A stretch of 64,000 bases of DNA, taken from contig NZ_JACSNZ010000001.1 in assembly GCF_016902575.1 (NCBI RefSeq), positions 124,001 to 188,000 of the forward strand. Direction: 5' to 3'. Every line of letters starts with the position of its first letter. Position 1 is the first letter of the stretch. Below, one piece after another: positions 7,417-16,489 of this stretch. The translations under genes were made by a program, and so were the position numbers. The DNA comes from Pseudoflavonifractor capillosus. GTDB lineage: Bacteria > Bacillota > Clostridia > Oscillospirales > Oscillospiraceae. Under the pieces are notes generated by a model that was not told the DNA's origin, ran no database searches, and saw only the letters and a program-made list of their open reading frames with translations.

Positions 7417-9369
7417 TTAAGAAAGGATCGAGTCCTTGTCTGTGGTGATGATCCCGTCCGGGGCCTCGGAAGCAGGCGATGACGGGGGCGATTTCGGGGC
7501 AGCCGGCGTACCGGAAGATTTCGGTTTTCTCTTTGCCGCCGGCTTCTTGGGGGTGCTTTCCTTCGGCTTGGGGGCCGGGGGCGGCGCGGCGGCAGGTTTC
7601 GGCTGCGCTTGTTCCTCCAACTCGCGCCATTCAGGAATGTGCGCCGAGGCTTTGCAGTCGCGGAGCTTGGAGGATTCCGGATGCTTGGAGTAGTCCATCT
7701 TCTCTACCTTCAGGGCCTTTTGGCCGCGGATAATAACCAGCGCCTGTGTAATCGGGAGACGAAGCACTTCATCCGGGGTGAGGACAGGCCGTTTGCCGAC
7801 GCCGGAGGTCTCCCGGTATTCCGGCGTATAATTGGAGATGCGCCAGGTGCCCAGTTGCTTGGATTTACTGGACACTGACACAGAGGCCAGACCAGTGCGC
7901 TCGGAGATGAATTCTGCCGTCAGGCTGTCTGTGCAGCCCAAAAACAGCTGCGCGTCGCAATTTCCAAGTATTTCCTGCCAAAGATTGAGCGGGTACCGGT
8001 TTTGGAGACCCGCAAGGTTTTGGAAGACGCAGCTCATGGATATGTTTCTGGATCGAATCACACTGAGACGGCGGGAGAGGTCCGGAATGGTTCCGCAGGC
8101 AGTGAGCTCTTCCCCCAGGATATGGACGGGGACCGGCAGTTTGCCGCCCTCACAGTTTTTGTCTGCATAACGCACCAGCTTAATGAAGCAGAAGGACAGG
8201 AACAGGCTTGCCAGAAAATCAAAGGTGCTGTCCTGGTCGCTGGTAACGAGGAAGTAGGCGCACCGCTCCTGGCCGGGCAGTTCCAGGTCGATCTCATCCC
8301 GGGTGGTGATCTTCTTGATCAGTTCCGACTGGAACACCTGCAGCCGGGAGCCAAGGCCGATGATGACGCCGCTGCGCACCGTGTCGCTGGCCTGCTTGAA
8401 CAGGCTGTAGGGCGCTTTGGCCGGATGGGTGGGCGGCAGAACATCAAACAGGCTATCCAAGTCGGATTCCCCGTTCAGCGTCAGCAGCCGGTACACCTCA
8501 CCGATATTTCGGTTTTCTTTCGCATAGCTCTGGTCCACATAGAGGACAAGGGCTTTCAGCAGATTCATCTCGCAGGAGTCCCAGAAGTGGTCGCCCTTGC
8601 CGGTGCTGTTGGTGTTCTTGATAATGACATCCACAAAAAGCTGCGCCATCAGTTCCTGCCCTTCCACTTCGGAAAGGCAGTTCCAGCTGTCTGAATTTTC
8701 CGGCAGCACCAAGTTGAAAACCTTGACGCAATAGCCCTGCTCCCGCAGGTATTCGCTGGATTTTTCATAGAGTTCGCTTTTCGGATCTGAAATGATCAGC
8801 GATTCCCCACGGATTACCGCCTGAAGGATGCGGTTCATACAGAACGACCGGGTCTTCATGCTTCCGCTGGAGCCGTACACGGCCAGGTTGCCGTTGATAC
8901 GGGGATTCTCGGGAATACAGACGGCTTTCCCGTCCAGCATCCCCAGCACAATGCCCTTGTGCTTGCGCAGATCCGGCACCAGATCCAGCACCCCCTTCAT
9001 TTCCTTGCGGCCCATCCAGCCGGAGGTGCCATAGGTGCCCTTGGCCGAATAGACAAAGTTCCGGTCCGTGTCATACTCGCCGGTATCACTGTAGCCCATC
9101 CGCATGACCATGAGCAGCAGGATCGCCAGCAGGCCAATGCAGATCAGCACCCCATACACCCCATAGGGCGGATGGAGAACAGAGGTCAGGCAGGTAAAAA
9201 AATTGGGCGACGCTGCCGCCGGAGATGTGCCGTCTCCGGGGATGCCGCCACCCTGTTTCCATGCTGCGTAGTTGCCCAATATCTGCCCCAGAAAGCCGCC
9301 TGCATAGAGAACCGCAAGGATGGCGAACGGCGCAGCGATCAGGCCTGCAATGAGTTTCTTCTTGTCTAT
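7417..9369 (-). CDS. virD4: VirD4/TraG-type conjugative coupling ATPase
   Basis: The coupling protein docks the relaxase-DNA complex to the secretion channel. It has N-terminal membrane helices (one in KLIAGLIAAPFAILAVLYAG, a second at VYGVLICIGLLAILLLMV), Walker A VYGSSGSMKTRSF, the ISDPKSELYE motif and a Pro/Lys-rich C-terminal tail. The natural N-terminus appears to be at 9369, 8 bp after GGGGAGG, but the codon there is ATA where a family member would have ATG. The first ordinary start is a TTG at 9279, which has no good ribosome binding site and would lose the first membrane helix. Length with the 9369 start is 650 residues, normal for the family. Confidence 0.9.
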   Translation of the reverse strand: MDKKKLIAGLIAAPFAILAVLYAGGFLGQILGNYAAWKQGGGIPGDGTSPAAASPNFFTCLTSVLHPPYGVYGVLICIGLLAILLLMVMRMGYSDTGEYDTDRNFVYSAKGTYGTSGWMGRKEMKGVLDLVPDLRKHKGIVLGMLDGKAVCIPENPRINGNLAVYGSSGSMKTRSFCMNRILQAVIRGESLIISDPKSELYEKSSEYLREQGYCVKVFNLVLPENSDSWNCLSEVEGQELMAQLFVDVIIKNTNSTGKGDHFWDSCEMNLLKALVLYVDQSYAKENRNIGEVYRLLTLNGESDLDSLFDVLPPTHPAKAPYSLFKQASDTVRSGVIIGLGSRLQVFQSELIKKITTRDEIDLELPGQERCAYFLVTSDQDSTFDFLASLFLSFCFIKLVRYADKNCEGGKLPVPVHILGEELTACGTIPDLSRRLSVIRSRNISMSCVFQNLAGLQNRYPLNLWQEILGNCDAQLFLGCTDSLTAEFISERTGLASVSVSSKSKQLGTWRISNYTPEYRETSGVGKRPVLTPDEVLRLPITQALVIIRGQKALKVEKMDYSKHPESSKLRDCKASAHIPEWRELEEQAQPKPAAAPPPAPKPKESTPKKPAAKRKPKSSGTPAAPKSPPSSPASEAPDGIITTDKDSILS

Positions 9370-10364
9370 GGGAACAACCTCCCCTCGAATTTTGTGAAAT
9401 CAATGGTTTGAAAGCGGACCCGGCCGCCGCAGTAGCGGCGCAGCACATCTGCCTGGAAGTCAAAACAGATCAGTGTGCCAGGGCGCTCCATCAGGTCGAG
9501 GGAGGTGTTAAAGCGTGCGATCCGGGGCAAGTCGCAGGAGTAGCCGAACAGCACCGGCGTGCCGTCCTGCTCCGCGGCATCCTGCTCTATGGCCCTTCCG
9601 GCATTTCCGGTAATCAAGCCCTGGGACAGAATGCAGTTCAGCTCTGCGGTTTTCAAGGGGTCACACAGTAAAGCAAGGATCACCTCCCCCTGGTGGTTAT
9701 TTGTGAGAAAATAAAAATGGTCGTAGCTGCCGTCCAGCATGAAATAGTCGTGCTTGGCCCCGCCGGTACTGGTGAGCATCTGGTAGGCCAGTTCCATGCT
9801 CTCACCCAGCACCAGCCCATGCACATCTTCGGCGCGGTACTGCCCGGCCAGACGCTGTTGGCACAGGACACTCCACATCAGCGCCTTTACCCGCATCTCA
9901 GACTTGCAGCGCCATTTCATCAGGGCTGCGCCGCTGTTGTAGGTGACAAAAATGCCGGTGGGCGCCAGAAGCACCCCCGTAAACCGGGAACTTCGCACCT
10001 GCGTGGTGTCGATCCCCATTTCCTTGACTTCACGGGAACTGTAAAAGGCGGGATATTCGACAGCTTCGCCACAATAGCCCTGCGGCGAGAAAACCTTCGG
10101 CTTTTCATCCTGAAAGAGCCCGGCCCCCGCATTGTCCATTGTGATATAGGTTTCCGCAAGGCGGTGGAGCCGGAGCCGCCGGTTCACCTCGCTCTTGAGG
10201 CGGTTGGTGTCGGTGTCGCCGGTCAGGTAGGGAGAGAAACGCTCCGGCCAGCCGTCCAGCAGGGCGGCCTTGGCTTTTGCCCCCAGCCGATAGCCCCGGA
10301 GCCTGTCGCGGTAGTAGGTACGCAGCAGCCCGCTTTTTTTGAGCGAGGTCACGACCGCCTCCAA
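9366..10364 (-). CDS. Winged-helix ICE protein of unknown role, 5' end disturbed
   Basis: 332 residues from a TTG at 10364. The open frame continues upstream without a start codon to about 10486 and the extra residues (PFRLLSLTAISGEFPTSQLNRLPA) clearly belong to a winged-helix DNA-binding fold that continues into YYLEAVVTSLKKSGLLRT. A perfect Shine-Dalgarno (AAAGGAGGTGATCC) precedes a TTG at 10489, but that TTG is in another frame; a -1 shift at GGGAAAA would join it to the gene. The rest of the protein has no domain I recognise. It overlaps the coupling protein start region and may belong to the relaxosome or to replication. Confidence 0.6.
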   Translation of the reverse strand: MEAVVTSLKKSGLLRTYYRDRLRGYRLGAKAKAALLDGWPERFSPYLTGDTDTNRLKSEVNRRLRLHRLAETYITMDNAGAGLFQDEKPKVFSPQGYCGEAVEYPAFYSSREVKEMGIDTTQVRSSRFTGVLLAPTGIFVTYNSGAALMKWRCKSEMRVKALMWSVLCQQRLAGQYRAEDVHGLVLGESMELAYQMLTSTGGAKHDYFMLDGSYDHFYFLTNNHQGEVILALLCDPLKTAELNCILSQGLITGNAGRAIEQDAAEQDGTPVLFGYSCDLPRIARFNTSLDLMERPGTLICFDFQADVLRRYCGGRVRFQTIDFTKFEGRLFP

Positions 10365-10567
10365 ATAGTAAGGGCTGGCCGGGAGACGGTTCAGCTGGCT
10401 GGTTGGGAACTCTCCAGAGATGGCGGTCAGCGATAAAAGCCGGAACGGGAGCGTATCCGGCTGTGGAAAAGTGCGGCTGCTTTTCCCAAGGGATCACCTC
10501 CTTTGTCGGTGCTGGATTTTTACCGTAATGACTGAGAACTTCGGTAAAATAAAGCCTCACCCAAATG

Positions 10568-10602
10568 GCCGCAAGCCCCGAAAATCCGGGGCTTTCAGCG
10601 GC
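10568..10602 (-). other. Strong stem-loop between two ICE genes
   Basis: GCCGC-AAGCCCCG pairs with CGGGGCTT-GCGGC around a short loop (12-13 bp stem with a small internal loop). A second inverted repeat, TTTTACCG / CGGTAAAA, lies just downstream at about 10528-10552. Neither has a proper T-run, so they may be processing or pausing structures in the ICE mRNA. Confidence 0.6.
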
Positions 10603-10638
10603 TTCGCGGGATGTCGGGCCGTGAGGGGCCCAAAATGC

Positions 10639-11301
10639 TCAAAAATCCGAGATGGATTTCAGGTCCGGTTTATGCTCTGCAAGCCACCCGGGAAAGCGGT
10701 GCTTCTCCATGACGAAAATCATCGTGCAGTCCTGCTCGCCCAGTTCGGCGGTGTTATAGGCATCGCACAACAGCCCGGTATCATCAGCCATTACAAAAGA
10801 GGACAGCAGATCTAAAATCTGTTTTTCCTCCAGGTTGTCATAGTCGCGCACCCGTCTGGTGGGGAGCGTCTGGTCATACACCTGGGCGAAGCAGACAACA
10901 CATTCCCGGTAGTGGGGCAAAGTGTTCTCTTTGGCGTACTGCTCCAGGGCGAAATAGAGGGGGTCCAGCAGGAACTCGGCGCTCTGCCGCTGCCTGCGTT
11001 TTGGCAGCAGGCTGGGCAGCGTCACCGCAAGCACCTCGTTCTCATAGGTGATGTTGATACCGTGCATCACACTGGCAGATTTGAGGTAGTCACCCTTGCG
11101 GATGGTCGTACTGGAATAAATCAAATGCCGCAGCCGGCAGGCGATCCGTTCCGCCCGCAACGCGGCATCGGTGGAAAGGGTCTCATAGTTATCGGGATAA
11201 CGCTGGATGTCGGTGGTATCCATCGCATACAGCGCATTGCTCAGCCGGGATATATCGTCAAGGATGCTCCCGATCCGGCGGGATATAAGTTTTCGGTCCA
11301 A
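10639..11301 (-). CDS. Conserved ICE protein of unknown function (DUF6100-like)
   Basis: 220 residues starting at ATG 11301, immediately after the stop of the upstream gene. Predicted all-alpha N-terminus (MDRKLISRRIGSILDDISRLSNALYAMD), a middle with a beta-type segment around GINITYENEVLAVTLPSLL, and a C-terminal half mixing helices and strands (YRECVVCFAQVYDQ). No signal peptide, membrane helix or catalytic motif is visible. I associate this pattern with a cytoplasmic ICE family I remember as DUF6100; the name is uncertain. Its constant location between VirB4 and the coupling protein genes suggests an accessory role in DNA transfer. Confidence 0.6.
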   Translation of the reverse strand: MDRKLISRRIGSILDDISRLSNALYAMDTTDIQRYPDNYETLSTDAALRAERIACRLRHLIYSSTTIRKGDYLKSASVMHGINITYENEVLAVTLPSLLPKRRQRQSAEFLLDPLYFALEQYAKENTLPHYRECVVCFAQVYDQTLPTRRVRDYDNLEEKQILDLLSSFVMADDTGLLCDAYNTAELGEQDCTMIFVMEKHRFPGWLAEHKPDLKSISDF

Positions 11302-11829
11302 TCATGTGCCTCCTGCTTTCTTGAAATAGTGTGTCTGGCCGTTTTCCTCTACGGTACAGAACCCGGAAATGCCGGGGCAGTTGATTTTGGCGATCTGCGC
11401 CGGTGAATCGACCAGAATAATGCGGCGGCTGTCACCTTTATTGCCCCGCAGGGCATGGCAGACAAGCGCCTCCTGCCCGTCCTCAACGCAGGCCACTTCG
11501 TAGAGTTCGCCATCGGCAAAGAAAACGAGCTTGACAGGAAAATCAGCGGGAGCATGGTAATCGGCCCGCTGAATGAAGTCCAGCAGGACCCATACTGCCC
11601 GGACAAGCGCCCGGTCAAGTTTTGCCGGCTGGCCGGCCGGGAAATAGCCGCCGCTCTCTGCTTGAAAAATGCGGCCCTGCCTCTCCAGGTGGGAGAGCAG
11701 GGCCTTGGCCGTTTCTTCTTTGCCAGGGTGAAAACAAAGAAGCTGCTGTTCACTGAGGCCAGGGTACATTGTGACTGTCCGCAGCAAGTCCGCAGCCTCA
11801 TTTCCATAGATTTCAGCCCTGGTCTTCAT
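11302..11829 (-). CDS. Conserved ICE protein (DUF5697-like)
   Basis: 175 residues; ATG at 11829 follows AAGGAGGTGAGCC. The first 75 residues look like a winged helix (RAEIYGNEAADLLRTVTMYPGLSEQQLLCFH...LSHLERQGRIFQAESGGYF). The second half is a beta-rich domain (KLVFFADGELYEVACV...GNKGDSRRIILVDSPAQIAKI). It resembles an ICE family I remember as DUF5697, often beside VirB4; the function is unknown. The gene is separated from VirB4 by a repeat-rich gap. Confidence 0.6.
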   Translation of the reverse strand: MKTRAEIYGNEAADLLRTVTMYPGLSEQQLLCFHPGKEETAKALLSHLERQGRIFQAESGGYFPAGQPAKLDRALVRAVWVLLDFIQRADYHAPADFPVKLVFFADGELYEVACVEDGQEALVCHALRGNKGDSRRIILVDSPAQIAKINCPGISGFCTVEENGQTHYFKKAGGT

Positions 11830-11853
11830 GGTGGCTCACCTCCTTTATCAAAT

Positions 11854-11962
11854 GGCGTCATCAAGGCGTCATTGGAACGCCTTATCAAATATTGGAACGC
11901 CGGAAAGACGCCATCCGGGCGTCAAAGCGGCGTTTTCTTCATGGAAGGCGTCATATTGACGC
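11854..11962. repeat. Helically phased cluster of GGCGT/ACGCC repeats
   Basis: Nine copies of GGCGT(C) or its complement occur at 11854, 11865, 11877, 11897, 11907, 11918, 11929, 11947 and 11958, with steps close to 10-11 bp or twice that. They form three short palindromes on the minus-strand transcript (GCGTCA-ATA-TGACGC, GACGCC-CGGAT-GGCGTC, GGCGT-TCCAATG-ACGCC). This fills the gap between the VirB4 gene and the DUF5697-like gene. Confidence 0.75.
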
Positions 11963-12017
11963 ACACCCAGCGCAGCACATCAAAACATGGGATTCACCTC
12001 GCATATATCATTTGAAC

Positions 12018-15000
12018 CTATGCAGATTCCTGCTCACGGCGCTTGCGCTCCAAAATTTCACGCAGCTCGCGGCGGTCGGTGGTAATCAGGTCCTTTTCCA
12101 GCGGGCTGGCCTTGAATTCCACCATGATGTTGTTGTTATTGGTGGAAATCAAGCCGTTGCCGCGCTCAAAGTGGGTGACCTCCATCGTTTCCGCGTCGGA
12201 CAGGTGCAGGGTCTCTTGGACCCGTTCTGCCTCGTCATCCTCCAGATTGAGGATAATCTTGGTCTTGCTGTTGTTGATGATGCCTTTCCCAAAACGGCCC
12301 TCGTCCAGATTGAAAAAGTCGTTCAGGTCCTGGCTGGCGCAGACCGCTGATCCGCCATAGCCGCGGATGGTTTTGAAAATCTCCAACACGAAATCACCAG
12401 CCAGGCGTGTGCCCGTGGCGCCGGCGCCGGAAAGGAGCTGCCAGCACTCGTCAATAAAAATGGCTTTTTCCTCAGTGCGGTCGGCTTTGGCGCGGTCCCA
12501 CACAAAATCGAGGGCAACAAACATTCCCACAGTCAGCAAGTCGCCGGTGAGGGAGGAAATATCCAGCACAGTGTATTTGTTGTCCAGTCGCACATTGGTC
12601 TGCTTGTTGAAGGTGCTGGCGGAGCCGTTCACCAGGCGGTTAAGGATATGGGCCATGCGGGTGGTTTCCGGGGCGGCCTTCAAAATCTCATACAAGTCGC
12701 CCAGCACCGGCATCTCCCGGTAGCAGCCCGGATTGGCCGGGTCTTCCAGAGAGGCGTTGTCGTGGGTGATGCCTTTGGCATTGTAGGTGCGGATCAGGGC
12801 CTCATCCAGAAGCTGCCGTTCCTCATGGCTCATATCGGGAATGAGCAAGCTGAAGAAAATGTGCAGCTGCTGGATCTTCGCCGCCAGTTCCGAGAGCTGG
12901 ATGCCGGGGCCGTCCAGCATTTCATTGACCGACCGATCCACCTTGCGGATTTCCATAACATTGATGCAGTGCGGGCTGGCCGGGGAGATCTGGATGAACT
13001 CACCGCCCACATTGGCGCAGGCCCGGTGGAACTCATGCCCCTTCAAAGGAGCGATGATGAAAACGGGAATGTTTTTGCGCCGCATCCTGAGCGCCATCAA
13101 CTGCATGGTAAAGGTCTTGCCTGCGCCGCTGGTGCCCAGGATCGCCATATTGGCGTTCTTATAAATCGCGGAATTGAAAATATCCACGATAATCAGGGAA
13201 CTGTTATATTTGTTGACTCCCAGCAAGATGCCGTTGTCATCGCACATCTCAAACGAGGTGAAGGGATAGCAGCTGGCCGCGCCGCCCGTCAGCAGGTTGC
13301 GCTTGCCGCGCTCATAAAGCCCTTTCTCCATAGAGACCAGCGGGAGGGCAGAAAGAAACGCCTGCTCTTCACGGAAGTGGCAGGCGCTGACATTCATATC
13401 CTGCGAAAGCAGGAGCTTTTTCATTTCGCTGACTTTCCACTCCAAATCCTCCACAGAGGGGGCCGTCACAGTAATCAGCAGGTTCAGGTAATAAAAATCT
13501 TCGTTGTTGGCAAGACCCTCCTTTAAGAAATATCCGCTCCGGATGGCGCCGTCGATGTCGTCAAAATCGGTGTTTGTGTCGCTGGCGTCTTTGATTTTAG
13601 AACGGTTGATACGGAGCTGCTGGCCCACTCGCTGGATGATGCGCTCTTTAGGCTGGCGGGCGAGGAACATATCCATGTCGATGCCGTCACCGGCATTGAC
13701 GATCAGGCTCAGCCAGCCCGCCGGCACCTGCGTTTTGTACCCGTCCGAGGGGATCAGCAGATAGGCATAGTACAGTCCATCCATGCAGATATAGCGCCCA
13801 TGGGAAAAATCAATGCTTCGGGGGGCGGCAAACTCCGCCGCCGGGATATGGTCGATCTCACTTTCCCGGCCATGCTCCATATACTGCGCCACCACCTCCT
13901 GCGCCCGCACCGACAGCGGCTTGACGGCGCTCTCGTTCCGGCACAGCAGATTGTAGAGGACATCAACGGTAAACTCATCCTCATTTTCAGGGACGATGAC
14001 CTCATTCCCACACTGGCGCAGGTAGTTGGAGGCCGTATGGACGGCGCTCTGGAGGGACTGGATCGCTTCATCTTCCTGCTCTGACCGCCGGGTATTGGCC
14101 CAGGGCTCATACTCAAAAATCAGGAAGAACCGCCGAGTCACAGCTTCTCGGGAACCGACCTGCTGCACAAAGTTCAGGTAATCCTCCTGCATCAAGCGGC
14201 ACTGTTCGTTTTCCTCATGGGCCATCTCCTGACGAACCGTGTCCAGGTGGCGGTTAATATCCGCGCGGCGGGTCAGGACCTTGATTTGCAGCTTGATGGG
14301 CGAGATTTTCAAGTACGAAACGAAGGAGTAGATGATATTCCTCTGCTCTCTTGCGCTCCGCAGCATGAAATTGATGGGGACGACCTCGACCACCTTGACA
14401 AACCGATGGTCTTTGGTGTAGATAATGCCGTTCTCCACCTTCTCAATGGGCAGATAATCCGCCACCGGATTGAGGCAGGCGGGCCTCTGCTCCTTGACAT
14501 GGGCAGGGCGTCTGGGCAGGCGTTCCTTTTCAGGGCGCTTCTTTGCTTTCTTTTTCGCCTTATTGGCCTTGGCGGGGCGCTCCTTTTTGGCTTTTTTCTT
14601 GGGCCGGAGCTTTTCACGGATCTCATAGCCGCGTACTTCGTCAAACTCGGCCGGGAAATCCGCTTCACCGGACCGCCGGCGTTTCGGGGCCTTGGGCTTT
14701 TTCTCCTTGGGAGGCCGCTGTTTGAGATGCTTGCCTGCCGATTTGGAGGGCGCCGCTTTTTCCGCCGGCTGCGCACCGTCACCGCCGACAACGCGGCGGT
14801 TCCGCAGGTATTTCAAAAAAATGACCAGGAATTGCGAAAGGCTCTCCCCGGATATGCCGATCAAAGCGACCAGCCCCACCGGAAGAGCAGTCAGGCACAA
14901 AATGATGATGCGGGTGGTCAGCCCAAACGGAAGGAACAGAAAAACCGGCGCCCCGATGGCAAACACCAGGATGCCGGCCTCGATTACATTCCGCGCACGG

Positions 15001-15080
15001 AACATACCGCCGAAAAAAGTGCCTGTTTCTATAAAATTCGGCGGTATGATATAAGTATCATGGTCGTTTTTGTTGCTCAT
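12018..15080 (-). CDS. virB4: PrgI-VirB4 fusion conjugation ATPase
   Basis: 1020 residues. Residues about 20-85 are a PrgI/VirB3-like module with two membrane helices (NVIEAGILVFAIGAPVFLFL and RIIILCLTALPVGLVAL). A very basic Lys/Arg/Pro linker (about 105-200) leads into the VirB4 ATPase, with Walker A ILGTSGAGKTFT near residue 650 and Walker B AIFIDECWQLL near 875. VirB4 powers pilus/channel assembly and substrate transfer at the inner face of the membrane. The fusion of PrgI and VirB4 and the overall type match the CD1110-family VirB4 of clostridial CTn elements. It starts 33 bp downstream of the peptidase gene stop. Confidence 0.93.
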   Translation of the reverse strand: MSNKNDHDTYIIPPNFIETGTFFGGMFRARNVIEAGILVFAIGAPVFLFLPFGLTTRIIILCLTALPVGLVALIGISGESLSQFLVIFLKYLRNRRVVGGDGAQPAEKAAPSKSAGKHLKQRPPKEKKPKAPKRRRSGEADFPAEFDEVRGYEIREKLRPKKKAKKERPAKANKAKKKAKKRPEKERLPRRPAHVKEQRPACLNPVADYLPIEKVENGIIYTKDHRFVKVVEVVPINFMLRSAREQRNIIYSFVSYLKISPIKLQIKVLTRRADINRHLDTVRQEMAHEENEQCRLMQEDYLNFVQQVGSREAVTRRFFLIFEYEPWANTRRSEQEDEAIQSLQSAVHTASNYLRQCGNEVIVPENEDEFTVDVLYNLLCRNESAVKPLSVRAQEVVAQYMEHGRESEIDHIPAAEFAAPRSIDFSHGRYICMDGLYYAYLLIPSDGYKTQVPAGWLSLIVNAGDGIDMDMFLARQPKERIIQRVGQQLRINRSKIKDASDTNTDFDDIDGAIRSGYFLKEGLANNEDFYYLNLLITVTAPSVEDLEWKVSEMKKLLLSQDMNVSACHFREEQAFLSALPLVSMEKGLYERGKRNLLTGGAASCYPFTSFEMCDDNGILLGVNKYNSSLIIVDIFNSAIYKNANMAILGTSGAGKTFTMQLMALRMRRKNIPVFIIAPLKGHEFHRACANVGGEFIQISPASPHCINVMEIRKVDRSVNEMLDGPGIQLSELAAKIQQLHIFFSLLIPDMSHEERQLLDEALIRTYNAKGITHDNASLEDPANPGCYREMPVLGDLYEILKAAPETTRMAHILNRLVNGSASTFNKQTNVRLDNKYTVLDISSLTGDLLTVGMFVALDFVWDRAKADRTEEKAIFIDECWQLLSGAGATGTRLAGDFVLEIFKTIRGYGGSAVCASQDLNDFFNLDEGRFGKGIINNSKTKIILNLEDDEAERVQETLHLSDAETMEVTHFERGNGLISTNNNNIMVEFKASPLEKDLITTDRRELREILERKRREQESA

Positions 15081-15112
15081 GTATTACCTCGTTTCCGCAG
15101 CCGAGGGGCAGG

Positions 15113-16489
15113 TCAGCCTATGATCCAGAAAGGACCGCCTGCTCCAGCACGGCGGCTTGCTTCGTTTAGGATGATGGATAGATCCCAGAGCTGTTCGCTG
15201 CGCTTGTAGCTGGCCGGGTCCGCCACCATGATCTGACCGTCTTTCACGCCACGGAGAACGATAAAATGCCCGGATGAAGTAAAATGGCCCTCTGCCATAA
15301 TCGCCACCACCAGCTTTCCTTCAGCCAGGGCGTCCAATATCCGCTGGGGCTCGGAAGTCGTACAGCCGGATACCGGCAGGCCCCATGCTTCAGCGGCGGC
15401 GGGGATCAATGCGTGATAGGAGCCGCTGCTCTTGCACCAGTAGCCGTTTTCGTAGGACCACTGGGCCATCGCCACCGGGTCCACAGTTTCGTCCGTGAGG
15501 GAGGACACCACAATGGACATAGCGGTAGGCCCGCACCCGTAGCCGCCGATATTGTCGGTGCCGTAGGGCTGGCTGGCATAACGCTCGTCCAGCTGGTTGA
15601 AATAGACCACCGGCGTCACGCCGTCTGTAAAGGTAACATCGCCCAGGGAGGGGATGCTGTTTCCAGTCCATTCTGTCAGGTTCTGCAGCAGGCCGTCCCC
15701 CAGGAACATGCTCAGGTTAGAGGCATAATCGGAGGCAAGCTCTTTCTGCTCATCCGTAAGCGCGAAAACATGGTCGGCAAGATAGGACTCGCCGTTGTAG
15801 CGGATGGTGTAGACCATCCAGATCTCGGTGGTTGTAGTTTCTTCCCCGGTCTCCGGGTCTTCCGATGTGACCTCGCGGCTCTCCCGCACGCTGGTATAAG
15901 AGTAGAGATGCTCTTTGTTCTCCCGCAGGACAGCGGCCAGATCATCCAGCGAAATGCTCTCAAAATCCTCATCCCGGGCAGCGCAATACTGCGAGACGAT
16001 GAGGTTGGCGTTGTAGACAGGGCCGGAGGAATAGGGATTTTTAACCTCCATCTGGTCAGCGCCGGAAGAAGCAAAGTCCGCTTCAATGCGGGCCATCACA
16101 TCGTCCAGTGCCTCGCCCAAGATGGAGTTGATGGTAAAAGTGATGTCGTTGGCGTTCTCCACGATTGCAGTTTCGCTGTTGAGGACAGGCTGCTCCGTGT
16201 CTGCCGGCGAAAAAGCATTGATCAAACCGCCAAAAATCAGCCCGGGCAGCATCAAAATAAACAGGACCGGCAGCAAAAGCAGAATGATGATGACGGCGAT
16301 GATCTTGCCGATATGCTTGCGCCCGGCCCAGACCGCCCCGGCCACAGCCCCATAGGGGCCTCCGGCGGCAGCGCCCTTGGCCGCACCGGAAATCGCCTTG
16401 CCGGCCTTGATGGCGCCTTTGACCGTGTGCGCTGTGGAGGCCGCAGTGTCTACCGTTTCAGCAAAGCTGTCCTTGCGTTCTTCAGCCAT
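15113..16489 (-). CDS. Membrane-anchored C39-like peptidase of the ICE
   Basis: 458 residues; ATG overlaps the upstream stop (TGATG). A Gly/Ala-rich cytosolic N-terminus and one membrane helix (about residues 55-85) are followed by an extracellular region and a C-terminal papain-like C39 domain. Catalytic residues visible: Cys in GGYGCGPTAM (near 318), His in SGHFIVLRG (near 407) and Asp in MVADP. In conjugation systems this position holds the cell-wall enzyme (VirB1/CwlT role). This one has a peptidase fold rather than lysozyme plus NlpC/P60. It resembles the CD1108-type ICE proteins. Substrate could be peptidoglycan peptides or a protein; not decided by the sequence. Confidence 0.82.
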   Translation of the reverse strand: MAEERKDSFAETVDTAASTAHTVKGAIKAGKAISGAAKGAAAGGPYGAVAGAVWAGRKHIGKIIAVIIILLLLPVLFILMLPGLIFGGLINAFSPADTEQPVLNSETAIVENANDITFTINSILGEALDDVMARIEADFASSGADQMEVKNPYSSGPVYNANLIVSQYCAARDEDFESISLDDLAAVLRENKEHLYSYTSVRESREVTSEDPETGEETTTTEIWMVYTIRYNGESYLADHVFALTDEQKELASDYASNLSMFLGDGLLQNLTEWTGNSIPSLGDVTFTDGVTPVVYFNQLDERYASQPYGTDNIGGYGCGPTAMSIVVSSLTDETVDPVAMAQWSYENGYWCKSSGSYHALIPAAAEAWGLPVSGCTTSEPQRILDALAEGKLVVAIMAEGHFTSSGHFIVLRGVKDGQIMVADPASYKRSEQLWDLSIILNEASRRAGAGGPFWIIG

